Below are positions 1 to 5,885 of a stretch of 6,388 nt of DNA, piece after piece (positions within the stretch are counted from its first letter, which is position 1; each line of letters opens with the position of its first letter). The notes beneath the pieces were generated by a model. It was given only the letters and a program-made list of their open reading frames with translations. It ran no database searches and was not told the DNA's origin. This stretch comes from Deferribacteraceae bacterium. Its GTDB lineage: Bacteria > Chrysiogenota > Deferribacteres > Deferribacterales > JAISNW01. A program made the translations under genes and the position numbers. The stretch lies in the NCBI GenBank assembly GCA_031285415.1, contig JAITWF010000035.1, forward strand, positions 1 to 6,388, in the 5' to 3' direction.

Positions 1-1
1 A

Positions 2-733
2 GTTGGATACCGTGTGAAATCCGTGAGAGGCACGCAATTTCGTCAATGGGCAACAACTATTTTGCATGAGTATTTGCAAAAAGGTTTTGCTATGAATGAT
101 GATTTTTTAAAGAATATGGGTGGTGGTCTCTACTGGAAGGAGTTGCTAGAGCGCATTCGTGATATTCGTGCTAGCGAAAAGGTAATGTATCGACAGATAT
201 TAGATCTATATGCTACTAGCTTGGATTATAATGCAACCAAGCCAGAGACAATCGAATTTTTCAAAATTATACAAAATAAACTACACTATGCAGTTAGTGG
301 GCATACCGCCAGCGAAATTATTTTTAATAGAGCCAACGCAGAGCTACCTTTTATGGGATTGACAGTGTTTAAAGGTACTCGCCCTGTAAAAAGTGAAGTT
401 ACGGTTGCAAAAAACTATATGACTGAAAAGGAGTTATTTGCTTTACGCCGAATGGTAAACGCTTTTTTTGATATGGCAGAGATGAAAGCTGAATTGCAAG
501 AAGCGATGTATATGCGTGATTGGCTCGAAATACTCGATAAGTTTTCGCATGACTTCGGTGTCGGTATACTGGAGGGTGCAGGTTCCGTTGGGCATAATGA
601 GGCGGTAGAGAAGGCGCATAAGGAGTATAGTGCATACCGCATGCAACAGTACGATGAGTTAAGCGATATTGAAAAAGCATATCTTGAATCTTTGCAAGAG
701 ATGCATAGAAGATTAAAGGGGGATCGCTCATGA
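2..733 (+). CDS. rhuM: RhuM-family protein, 5' end outside the window
   Basis: The reading frame is open to the left edge. Residues before the GTG at 14 (V-G-Y-R) already match the family's conserved VGYRVxSxRGTQFRxWAT block, so the GTG is not the start and the gene begins upstream. About 243 residues are visible; full family members are roughly 330-340 residues, so about 100 are missing. Further family blocks seen are ELLERIRDIRASEK, a YATSLDY segment, QNKLHYAVSGHTASEII, FMGLTVFKG and EVTVAKNYMTEKEL. The C-terminal tail is charged and helical. RhuM was named from a Salmonella pathogenicity island. Members are often found on mobile elements and their biochemical role is not established. Base composition is uneven and partly very AT-rich: the 60-base lines at 61, 241, 421 and 541 contain 28, 32, 38 and 52 percent GC. 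The TGA stop overlaps the mlaE start as ATGA. The family call is firm; function is unknown. Confidence 0.88.
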   Translation, partial: VGYRVKSVRGTQFRQWATTILHEYLQKGFAMNDDFLKNMGGGLYWKELLERIRDIRASEKVMYRQILDLYATSLDYNATKPETIEFFKIIQNKLHYAVSGHTASEIIFNRANAELPFMGLTVFKGTRPVKSEVTVAKNYMTEKELFALRRMVNAFFDMAEMKAELQEAMYMRDWLEILDKFSHDFGVGILEGAGSVGHNEAVEKAHKEYSAYRMQQYDELSDIEKAYLESLQEMHRRLKGDRS

Positions 734-1497
734 ACCTCTTTGAATTTATCGGTAAACTCACATTAAGCGTTGTCCGCACCACAGGTGGGCTATGTATCAT
801 GCTGTGGGACAGCCTTCGCTGGGGCTTTCGGCCGCCATATCGCAAAGGGCTTATCTTTGAGCAGTTGGACTTTGTCGGCGTACAGTCGATCCCTATCGTA
901 ATCCTTACAGGAACCTTTACTGGCATGGTTTTTGCCTTTCAATCATATATAGGATTCAGCGAATTTGGTGCAGAATCGATGACAGGCACCGTAGTTGCGC
1001 TCGCTATGGCTCGTGAATTAGGTCCTGTTCTTAGCTCTATTATGGTCACAGCTCGTGCAGGATCTGCTATGACGGCGGAGCTTGGCACAATGCGTGTAAC
1101 CGAGCAGATCGACGCCCTCTACGTGCTTGCTGTAGAGCCTTTGCAATATCTCGTATCGCCACGAATTACGGCAAGCGTCATAGCTATGCCGATGTTAAAT
1201 TTAATAGCCGTATTTTTTGGTATACTAGGTGGATACTTAGTTTCAGTGATTGCGCTCGGCATAAATAGCAATCTCTTTATAAGAGGCATATTGACGTACG
1301 TTGATATGGGCGATATAATGAGCGGCACAGTAAAGGCGGCGGTATTTGGCTTAATTCTATCGCTGGTCGGCTGCTACAAAGGATTTTTCACCTCTGGCGG
1401 TGCGCTGGGGGTGGGCAGAGCCACGACAGAATCGGTTGTGCTATCCTGCATACTGATCCTATTTTTTGACTATATTTTAACTGCGGTGATGTTTTGA
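730..1497 (+). CDS. mlaE: MlaE-type ABC transporter permease (phospholipid trafficking)
   Basis: This is the inner-membrane permease subunit of an MCE/Mla lipid transporter, which with MlaF and MlaD moves phospholipids between inner and outer membranes. At 255 residues it has the usual length. An amphipathic N-terminal part (about 1-45) is followed by hydrophobic segments near 51-72, 148-176, 200-215 and 237-255. The family signature lies at about 94-130: ARELGPVL, ARAGSAMTAELGTM and VTEQIDAL, the region that contacts the ATPase. GCYKGF at 214-219 is another conserved block. The ATG overlaps the upstream stop codon as ATGA and has an AAAGGGGG ribosome-binding sequence ending 8 bases before it, so the start is well supported. 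The gene runs into mlaF with a 4-base overlap. Confidence 0.95.
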   Translation: MNLFEFIGKLTLSVVRTTGGLCIMLWDSLRWGFRPPYRKGLIFEQLDFVGVQSIPIVILTGTFTGMVFAFQSYIGFSEFGAESMTGTVVALAMARELGPVLSSIMVTARAGSAMTAELGTMRVTEQIDALYVLAVEPLQYLVSPRITASVIAMPMLNLIAVFFGILGGYLVSVIALGINSNLFIRGILTYVDMGDIMSGTVKAAVFGLILSLVGCYKGFFTSGGALGVGRATTESVVLSCILILFFDYILTAVMF

Positions 1498-2240
1498 TTG
1501 AATTTATTCACACTAGCAAATCTTTTGGCAAGCATACGGTTCATAGAGATATAAACCTTGTGATCCCAAAAGGGAAGATAATGTTCATAATAGGCCCCTC
1601 TGGCACGGGCAAAAGTATATTTATAAAGCAGATGATTGGGCTTATCAAGCCTGATAGCGGCAAGATTTTGGTGGACGGCGAGGATATTACTGCAATGGGG
1701 GAGGATGAGCTTCTGGAGATGCGGAGCAAATTTGGCTTCTTATTCCAGAATGCAGCCCTCTTCGATTCGATGAATGTGTTTAATAACGTCGCCTTCCCAC
1801 TAAGAGAGCATACAAACCTGACCCCTGCGGAGATAAAGGTTGCTGTACAGGCAAAGCTTATGCAGGTGGGGCTAAAGGGGGTAGACGATAAACACCCTTC
1901 GGAGCTTTCAGGTGGGATGAGGAAGCGTGTGGGGCTTGCAAGGGCGACTATTCTAGAGCCTCCATTTATGCTATATGATGAACCCACTACAGGGCTAGAC
2001 CCGATTATGACAGATGTGGTGGATCAGCTGATATTAGACACACAGCGAAGCTCTCCAGGCAGGACATCGGTGGTTATATCGCACGATATAAAAAGCACGA
2101 TGAACTCTGCCGATGTGATCGCTATGATATATAACGGCGTAGTGGTGGCGCAGGGCACCCCTGCGGAGTTTCAAGCCTCGCAAGACCCGATAGTGCGGCA
2201 GTTTTTTTCAGGTTCAAAAGAGGGACCTATTATATTATGA
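1494..2240 (+). CDS. mlaF: MlaF-type ABC transporter ATP-binding protein
   Basis: This is the cytoplasmic ATPase that powers the MlaE permease. All nucleotide-binding motifs are present and look functional: Walker A GPSGTGKS at 34-41, Q-loop glutamine 85 in FLFQNAALF, ABC signature LSGGM at 138-142, Walker B FMLYDE at 158-163 with catalytic E163, D-loop GLDP at 167-170 and switch histidine 197 in VVISHD. ELSGGMRKRVGLARA and LYDEPTTGLDPI are typical of the MlaF/Ttg2A branch. The start is a TTG, overlapping the mlaE stop as TTGA. No ATG lies upstream in frame, and the next internal ATG (residue 30) would remove the first strand before Walker A. A short GGTGA sits 4 bases upstream. Length of 248 residues is normal. 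The 3' end overlaps mlaD as ATGA. Confidence 0.95.
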   Translation: MIEFIHTSKSFGKHTVHRDINLVIPKGKIMFIIGPSGTGKSIFIKQMIGLIKPDSGKILVDGEDITAMGEDELLEMRSKFGFLFQNAALFDSMNVFNNVAFPLREHTNLTPAEIKVAVQAKLMQVGLKGVDDKHPSELSGGMRKRVGLARATILEPPFMLYDEPTTGLDPIMTDVVDQLILDTQRSSPGRTSVVISHDIKSTMNSADVIAMIYNGVVVAQGTPAEFQASQDPIVRQFFSGSKEGPIIL

Positions 2241-3643
2241 CAAAAGAAACAAAGGTCGGTTTATTTGTAATTACTGCGATAGCACTGCTGGTGCTCTTCT
2301 CCTCCCTTATGGGAAGCATGAACCTATTCGGTAAATCGGGGATAAAGGTGACATTCTATATCTCAAACGCCTCTGGGCTTGTGCCAAACTCTAAGATTAA
2401 ATATCGTGGGCTTGATGTAGGCAAGGTGGATCTTATAGAGCTTCGTGAGGATACGATCGCTATCATCTCCACAATTAAACCGAACAATCTCGTACCAAAT
2501 AACGTTATCGTTACGCTTGCCACAGAGGGGCTTATGGGCGAGGTGTTTATCGACCTTAGAGAGAATCCGAACAGCAAAGCTACAGGCTTCTTTCAAGATG
2601 GCGACGAATATAGCAACTTCCTGCAACCTGCTACAATGGATGATCTTATCAGAAAGGTATCCGATATCGGCGAGCAGGTGGATATATTCGTGACTGCATT
2701 GAACGAAACGTTCGCAACCGAAGAGGGGAAGGAGAATCTCTCTGCCACACTGCGCAATCTGCGTGGCACCACTGAACGGTTAAATGAGATTCTATCCGAT
2801 AATCAGAACGATATACGCCTGCTGGTGGCAAACCTTCAGGAGGCGTCTGCCTCGATAAAGGATCTCTCTGCAAAGCTAGATGGTATTCTGACGGAAGAGG
2901 ATGAAAATATTCGCACAAGTATCGCAAACTTTCGTGATATATCCGATGACATCTCTAAGATTACTACTGACGCCTACGATGGGAAGGGGACGGTCGGCAT
3001 GCTCCTCTCTGATAATCTCACAAGAGATAAACTGAAAGAGGCGATCGATGGGATCTCTAATATGGTGGGAAAGGCTGATAAACTTGTGTTAAAGCTGGAG
3101 GGGGATATAGAGTACCTCACCGATAGCGATAACTATCAGGGTTCGTTCTCTGGAAGGCTTATCCCTAGCGAGTCTCACTACTACTACTTTGGCGTAGGCA
3201 GCAGAGCATTCGGCAGAACCTCCACAAAGGTGACTAGCTATAGCTATGCAAACGATCCAACAAAGGCCGACTATATCGAATCGAAGGAGGAGACGGAGGA
3301 GGATAGCCTTGTATTTTCACTCCAGTACGCCCTCATGTTTGATAGACTCATCGGCGCACGAGCAGGATTATTGGATAATAGGATCGGCTTCGGCTTCGAT
3401 ATGTATCCACTACGTAACGACGATCTGACGCTCACCTTCGAGGCATCCGACTTCTTCCGTGAAGATTACGGCATGCATATGAAGGGGAAGGTAAAGTGGG
3501 CGTTTATGGAACATCTATTTTTACAGGCTGGCTGGGACGAGATCGGCAATCGCCGTAACAGCTTCTATATTGGGGGCGGTATCAGAGTGGAGGATAACGA
3601 TCTTAAATACCTGATCGGCTCTGTGCCTATCCCGGGGGTATAA
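2237..3643 (+). CDS. mlaD: MlaD-type MCE protein with long helical region and probable C-terminal outer-membrane beta-barrel
   Basis: This is the substrate-channel subunit of the Mla transporter. Residues 7-29 form one transmembrane anchor. Residues 36-126 are the MCE domain (KVTFYISNASGLVPNS, KYRGLDVGKV, LATEGLMGEVFIDL). Residues 130-295 are a long polar, helix-rich stretch with coiled-coil-like spacing and the common MCE-family motif GKGTVGMLLSD at 249-259. Residues 305-468 change character: alternating hydrophobic/polar, aromatic-rich strands (HYYYFGVGSRAF, SLVFSLQYALMF, LTLTFEASDFF, LFLQAGWDEI, SFYIGGGIRVED) ending in DLKYLIGSVP. This pattern is expected of an outer-membrane barrel. At 468 residues it is far longer than the about 180-residue E. 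coli MlaD. Long MlaD proteins that bridge the envelope through a helical rod and barrel are known from Veillonella parvula; applying that model here is inference. The stop codon TAA overlaps the mqnD ATG by one base. Confidence 0.92.
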   Translation: MTKETKVGLFVITAIALLVLFSSLMGSMNLFGKSGIKVTFYISNASGLVPNSKIKYRGLDVGKVDLIELREDTIAIISTIKPNNLVPNNVIVTLATEGLMGEVFIDLRENPNSKATGFFQDGDEYSNFLQPATMDDLIRKVSDIGEQVDIFVTALNETFATEEGKENLSATLRNLRGTTERLNEILSDNQNDIRLLVANLQEASASIKDLSAKLDGILTEEDENIRTSIANFRDISDDISKITTDAYDGKGTVGMLLSDNLTRDKLKEAIDGISNMVGKADKLVLKLEGDIEYLTDSDNYQGSFSGRLIPSESHYYYFGVGSRAFGRTSTKVTSYSYANDPTKADYIESKEETEEDSLVFSLQYALMFDRLIGARAGLLDNRIGFGFDMYPLRNDDLTLTFEASDFFREDYGMHMKGKVKWAFMEHLFLQAGWDEIGNRRNSFYIGGGIRVEDNDLKYLIGSVPIPGV

Positions 3644-4494
3644 TGAAAAGTTTAAATTTAGCGATCTCGACATGTCCTAACGATACCTTTATCTTCTCTG
3701 CACTCCTTTCGGGGCTTGTAAAATCGGAGATAGATTTAACTGTTGTAATGGATGATGTTGAGCAACTTAATCACTTTATAGTTAATAAGAAATTGCAGCA
3801 TGCCCCCACGTATATTTTGCCAGCTGGCAGAGAGCTTGTGGGGGATGTTGATATATCAAAGATCTCGTACGGCGTAGTGTCAGAGATATTGGATGAGTAC
3901 GCACTTCTCCCTGCTGGTGGGGCGCTAGGCTTCGGTGTAGGACCCTTACTAGTTGCAAAGGCTGATACAGAGGGGCTGCCAAATGGCAAGATCGCTGTGC
4001 CAGGGCTTCATACAACGGCGTTTAAGGTTTTTAAAACGTTCTATCCTGCGCTTGCTGATAAGTGCGAACCTGTGCGATTTGATCGAATTATGCCCCTTGT
4101 GCAAGAGGGGGAGTATGCTATGGGGCTTATCATTCATGAAGGTCGCTTCACATATGGTAACTACGGTCTGCGCAAAGTAGCTGATATGGGCGAGCTTTGG
4201 ATGGATAGGTATAGTTCTCCTCTGCCCCTTGGAGCGATCGCTATGAAACGATCGCTAGCAAGCCTTGCGCCAGTGGTGAATGAGCTTATATGTCAATCTG
4301 TACAGTATGCATGGAGCAACCCTGCGAATATTATGCCCTTTGTAGAGAGATATTCAGATGAGATGGACGCCGACGTTATGAAATCGCATATCGAGCTGTA
4401 TGTGAATAAATATTCGGTAGATGCAACACCTGCGGTGGATGGAATTGCCGATTTCTTAGGTGTTTCGCCAGAGAGTGTGTTTTTTAAGCTGTAG
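3643..4494 (+). CDS. mqnD: 1,4-dihydroxy-6-naphthoate synthase MqnD, with an unusual internal insertion
   Basis: MqnD converts cyclic dehypoxanthinyl futalosine to 1,4-dihydroxy-6-naphthoate in the futalosine route to menaquinone and acts in the cytoplasm. Family marks are the N-terminal ISTCPNDTF at 8-16, DDVEQLN at 37-43, DISKISYGVV at 70-79, the block ALLPAGGALGFGVGPLLVAK at 87-106, GLHTTAF at 121-127, and IHEGRFTYG at 164-172, whose His165 aligns by motif with the histidine proposed as catalytic base in the Thermus enzyme. Between K50 and the DISK block lie about 16-18 residues that homologues I can recall do not have; they coincide with a palindromic DNA element (separate entry). Otherwise the frame is intact at 283 residues. 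The ATG overlaps the mlaD stop (TAATG) with GGGGG four bases upstream. Co-transcription with mla genes is inferred from the overlap. Confidence 0.93.
   Translation: MKSLNLAISTCPNDTFIFSALLSGLVKSEIDLTVVMDDVEQLNHFIVNKKLQHAPTYILPAGRELVGDVDISKISYGVVSEILDEYALLPAGGALGFGVGPLLVAKADTEGLPNGKIAVPGLHTTAFKVFKTFYPALADKCEPVRFDRIMPLVQEGEYAMGLIIHEGRFTYGNYGLRKVADMGELWMDRYSSPLPLGAIAMKRSLASLAPVVNELICQSVQYAWSNPANIMPFVERYSDEMDADVMKSHIELYVNKYSVDATPAVDGIADFLGVSPESVFFKL
3799..3847. repeat. 49-bp palindromic element lying in frame inside mqnD
   Basis: The outer arms CCCCCAC (3803-3809) and GTGGGGG (3838-3844) are perfect inverted repeats. They extend outward by CAT/ATG (3799-3801 and 3845-3847) with one unpaired G at 3802. 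At the centre sits a perfect 12-bp palindrome, TGCCAGCTGGCA (3818-3829). The element covers MqnD residues of about 53-68, exactly the part that appears to be extra relative to the family, and it keeps the frame. Small palindromes inserted in frame in genes are known in Rickettsia and Wolbachia; whether this belongs to any such family cannot be told from one copy. Confidence 0.6.
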
Positions 4495-4510
4495 AACGCA
4501 CACTTTACTA

Positions 4511-4539
4511 TTGAACGTTTTGTTTTTTTTTGCTACAGT
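4511..4539 (+). promoter_or_regulatory. Probable sigma70 extended -10 promoter for the YhdH/AcuI-like gene
   Basis: The 72-base gap after mqnD holds TTGAAC (4511-4516, -35, 4 of 6 consensus positions) and TACAGT (4534-4539, -10, 4 of 6), 17 bases apart. A TG at 4531-4532 places an extended -10 element, TGCTACAGT. The spacer is a T-rich tract. A transcript would start near 4546, about 20 bases before the ATG. No convincing terminator precedes it, so read-through from the mla-mqnD operon is possible. Confidence 0.5.
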
Positions 4540-4566
4540 GCCAGATCGTATGGGGGCTATATTGCC

Positions 4567-5562
4567 ATGAGCATGTACAGAGCGGTTACAGTACGTCTTG
4601 ATTCCTCAAAGAAGTTGATCTGCGAGCAGGTTATGCTAAATAAAGATAACCTACCGAGTGGAGATCTGTTAATTAAGGTGAGCTATACCTCACTGAACTA
4701 TAACGATACACTGCTACTTAGCCAGCCTAATAGCAATATGACATATCCTTTAGTACCTGGGACGGATGCCTCAGGTGTCGTCGTGCGCTCCTCTGTGCCA
4801 GATTTCAAAGAGGGAGATGAGGTTCTTGTAACAGGGTGTGGGCTTGGCACTGCTATTAACGGCGGTTTTGGCGGATTTATATCGGTTCCTGCGGATTGGG
4901 CTATGCCTATGCCTGTAGGGCTGACGTTGAAATCGTCGATGATCCTTGGCTCTGCTGGACTTGCGGCAGGGATAGGGGCGATGGATTTTATCAACTCTGG
5001 AATCACCCCCGACAAGAATGAGGTCGCAATCACAGGCGCATCGTGGGATGTAGGGGCTGTCGCAACGGCGTTAATGTCGACGTTGGGGTATAATGTTACG
5101 GCGTATATCTCTGGCGGCAGCGATGTGAAAGATTACGTGACACATCTGGGTGCTACTACGGTGAAGAGTCTTGCGTCGATCGCTAGCGATAGCGGCAATG
5201 CAATGGATACACCGATCTATGATGGCGTTTTCGACGTTATGGGTGGCGGCGTGCTGTCGTCTCTGATAAAGGTAATGAAACCTAATGGGTGCGTGTTGGT
5301 AGCAGGTGGGGCAGAGTCTATGCAGCTAAATACCTCATTGCATCCATTTATATATAGAAGTATCAATATATTAGGGGTGGACGCACTGCAATGTTCGCCA
5401 AAGCTAAAGACAACGGTGTGGCAGATGTTGTCTGGCGAGTGGAAGATTCGCCAGCTAGATTGGCTCTGCACGGAGATCTCGTTGAATGAGCTGAACGATT
5501 ACATTCCACTAATGCTTGATAAACAGATCAAAGGTCGGGTGCTTGTAAACCATTCGCTGTAG
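4567..5562 (+). CDS. Divergent YhdH/AcuI-like medium-chain dehydrogenase/reductase
   Basis: The protein belongs to the zinc-free MDR/quinone-oxidoreductase superfamily, YhdH/YhfP branch, whose best-studied members (AcuI) reduce acryloyl-CoA with NADPH. At 331 residues it is near the 324 of E. coli YhdH. The N-terminal GroES-like part shows SLNYND (42-47), PLVPGTD (61-67), FKEGDEVLVTG (80-90) and ADWAMPMPVGLTLK (109-122). The Rossmann part shows NEVAITGASWDVGAVATALMSTLGY (split here as NEVAITGAS 151-159 and WDVGAVA 160-166), the FDVMGGGVLSSL segment, and a C-terminal KGRVLVN. Several signatures differ from what is usual: SLNYKD is SLNYND, PGID is PGTD, the GENHWGG block is TAINGG, and the GGVG of the nucleotide loop is WDVG. 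Cofactor and substrate therefore may differ from AcuI. ATG 4567 has GGGGG ten bases upstream; an ATG two codons later is an alternative start. Confidence 0.85.
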   Translation: MSMYRAVTVRLDSSKKLICEQVMLNKDNLPSGDLLIKVSYTSLNYNDTLLLSQPNSNMTYPLVPGTDASGVVVRSSVPDFKEGDEVLVTGCGLGTAINGGFGGFISVPADWAMPMPVGLTLKSSMILGSAGLAAGIGAMDFINSGITPDKNEVAITGASWDVGAVATALMSTLGYNVTAYISGGSDVKDYVTHLGATTVKSLASIASDSGNAMDTPIYDGVFDVMGGGVLSSLIKVMKPNGCVLVAGGAESMQLNTSLHPFIYRSINILGVDALQCSPKLKTTVWQMLSGEWKIRQLDWLCTEISLNELNDYIPLMLDKQIKGRVLVNHSL

Positions 5563-5565
5563 ACC

Positions 5566-5605
5566 ATTCTTGCCGTCATTGCGGACTTGAACCGCAATCC
5601 AGAAT
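5566..5605. repeat. Palindromic intergenic repeat (GTCATTGCGG...CCGCAATCCAG type)
   Basis: Inner stem ATTGCGG (5578-5584) pairs with CCGCAAT (5592-5598) around the 7-base loop ACTTGAA. Outer arms ATTCT (5566-5570) and AGAAT (5601-5605) also pair, separated by an internal loop. The wording resembles dispersed intergenic repeats of the form GTCAT-stem-ACTTGA-stem-CCAG that are abundant in many proteobacterial genomes. It begins 3 bases after the upstream stop codon. It lacks a U-tract on either side, so it is not an intrinsic terminator. Only one copy is in the window. Confidence 0.6.
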
Positions 5606-5614
5606 AAAATTGTA

Positions 5615-5687
5615 GGGCGATTAGCTCAGGGGATAGAGCACAAGCCTCCGGAGCTTGGTGTCGCAGGTTCGATTCCTGCATCGCCCG
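5615..5687 (+). tRNA. tRNA-Arg, anticodon CCG
   Basis: A complete 73-base cloverleaf folds without mismatches. The acceptor stem is GGGCGAT (5615-5621) with ATCGCCC (5680-5686), discriminator G at 5687. The D stem is GCTC/GAGC (5624-5627, 5636-5639). The anticodon stem is CAAGC/GCTTG (5641-5645, 5653-5657) with loop CTCCGGA and anticodon CCG at 5648-5650, reading CGG (Arg). The variable loop has 5 bases. The T stem is GCAGG/CCTGC with loop TTCGATT. The 3' CCA is not encoded. No clear promoter is seen upstream, so it may be read from an upstream transcript. It is the apparent insertion site of the element to its right. Confidence 0.97.
5668..5687 (+). other. Putative attL: tRNA 3' end used as integration site
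   Basis: A P4-type integrase gene starts 198 bases downstream of this tRNA in the same orientation, the usual layout when an integrative element recombines into a tRNA 3' end. The crossover core would lie in the T-arm/acceptor part. Exact limits cannot be fixed because the second copy (attR) is outside the window; the coordinates are a guess at the core region. Confidence 0.5.
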
Positions 5688-5701
5688 TCTGTTAGATATA
5701 C

Positions 5702-5738
5702 AAAGGCTTCCAGAGAGATCTGCGAAGCCTTTTGTTTT
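5702..5738 (+). terminator. Intrinsic terminator downstream of tRNA-Arg
   Basis: A 9-bp stem AAAGGCTTC (5702-5710) pairs with GAAGCCTTT (5724-5732). It is extended by CAGA/TCTG (5711-5714, 5719-5722) with one bulged C at 5723 and capped by a GAGA tetraloop (GNRA type). The run TTTTGTTTT covers the end of the stem and the tail to 5738. It should end the tRNA transcript before the integrase promoter. Confidence 0.85.
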
Positions 5739-5750
5739 GTGGTGTTTCTC

Positions 5751-5779
5751 TTGATTTATTATCCAAAGAGTTTTATAAT
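5751..5779 (+). promoter_or_regulatory. Sigma70-type promoter of the integrase gene
   Basis: TTGATT (5751-5756) and a perfect TATAAT (5774-5779) are separated by 17 bases, just after the terminator. Transcription would begin near 5786, leaving an untranslated leader of about 100 bases that contains the GACGGTRGA repeats and the ribosome-binding site. Confidence 0.7.
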
Positions 5780-5795
5780 GATTCTATCAAATCCA

Positions 5796-5853
5796 ACACT
5801 ATATGACGGTAGATGTGACGGTGGATAGTGTGCTTTGAAAGTTGTCTACCGTC
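5796..5853. repeat. GACGGTRGA repeat cluster in the integrase leader
   Basis: GACGGTAGAT (5805-5814) and GACGGTGGAT (5817-5826) are direct repeats 12 bases apart. TCTACCGTC (5845-5853) is an inverted copy of GACGGTAGA. The direct pair is framed by the inverted repeat ACACTAT (5796-5802) and ATAGTGT (5825-5831). Between the promoter and the integrase ATG, such short iterated motifs could be integrase arm-type sites, excisionase sites or an operator, or form hairpins in the leader RNA; the sequence alone does not decide. Confidence 0.65.
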
Positions 5854-5885
5854 AAGTGGCTGAAAGGGCGATAAGGGGAGGTTTT

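Noticed and set aside
14..16. GTG as the start of the RhuM gene
   Set aside because: The frame is open to the window edge and the residues before it match the conserved family block, so the true start is outside the window.
399..926. 175-residue open frame on the minus strand across the rhuM/mlaE junction
   Set aside because: It is antisense to two well-supported coding regions, has no recognisable domain and a composition typical of a shadow frame.
1541..1987. 148-residue minus-strand open frame inside mlaF
   Set aside because: It is antisense to the conserved ATPase motifs and its serine/proline/isoleucine-rich translation matches no family; a shadow frame.
4233..4256. Inverted repeat AGCGATCG/CGATCGCT in mqnD, resembling the cyanobacterial HIP1 octamer
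   Set aside because: It encodes ordinary conserved MqnD residues (LGAIAMKRS region), has no extra protein sequence, and a single octamer is no evidence for a repeat family.
4495..4531. Possible terminator after mqnD: AACG/CGTT followed by a T-rich tract
   Set aside because: The stem has only 4 bp with a 17-base loop. The T tract is better explained as promoter spacer, so no terminator is called.
5179..5190. 12-bp palindrome ATCGCTAGCGAT in the reductase gene
   Set aside because: The protein shows no insertion here relative to family length, and short palindromes of this kind arise by chance in coding DNA.
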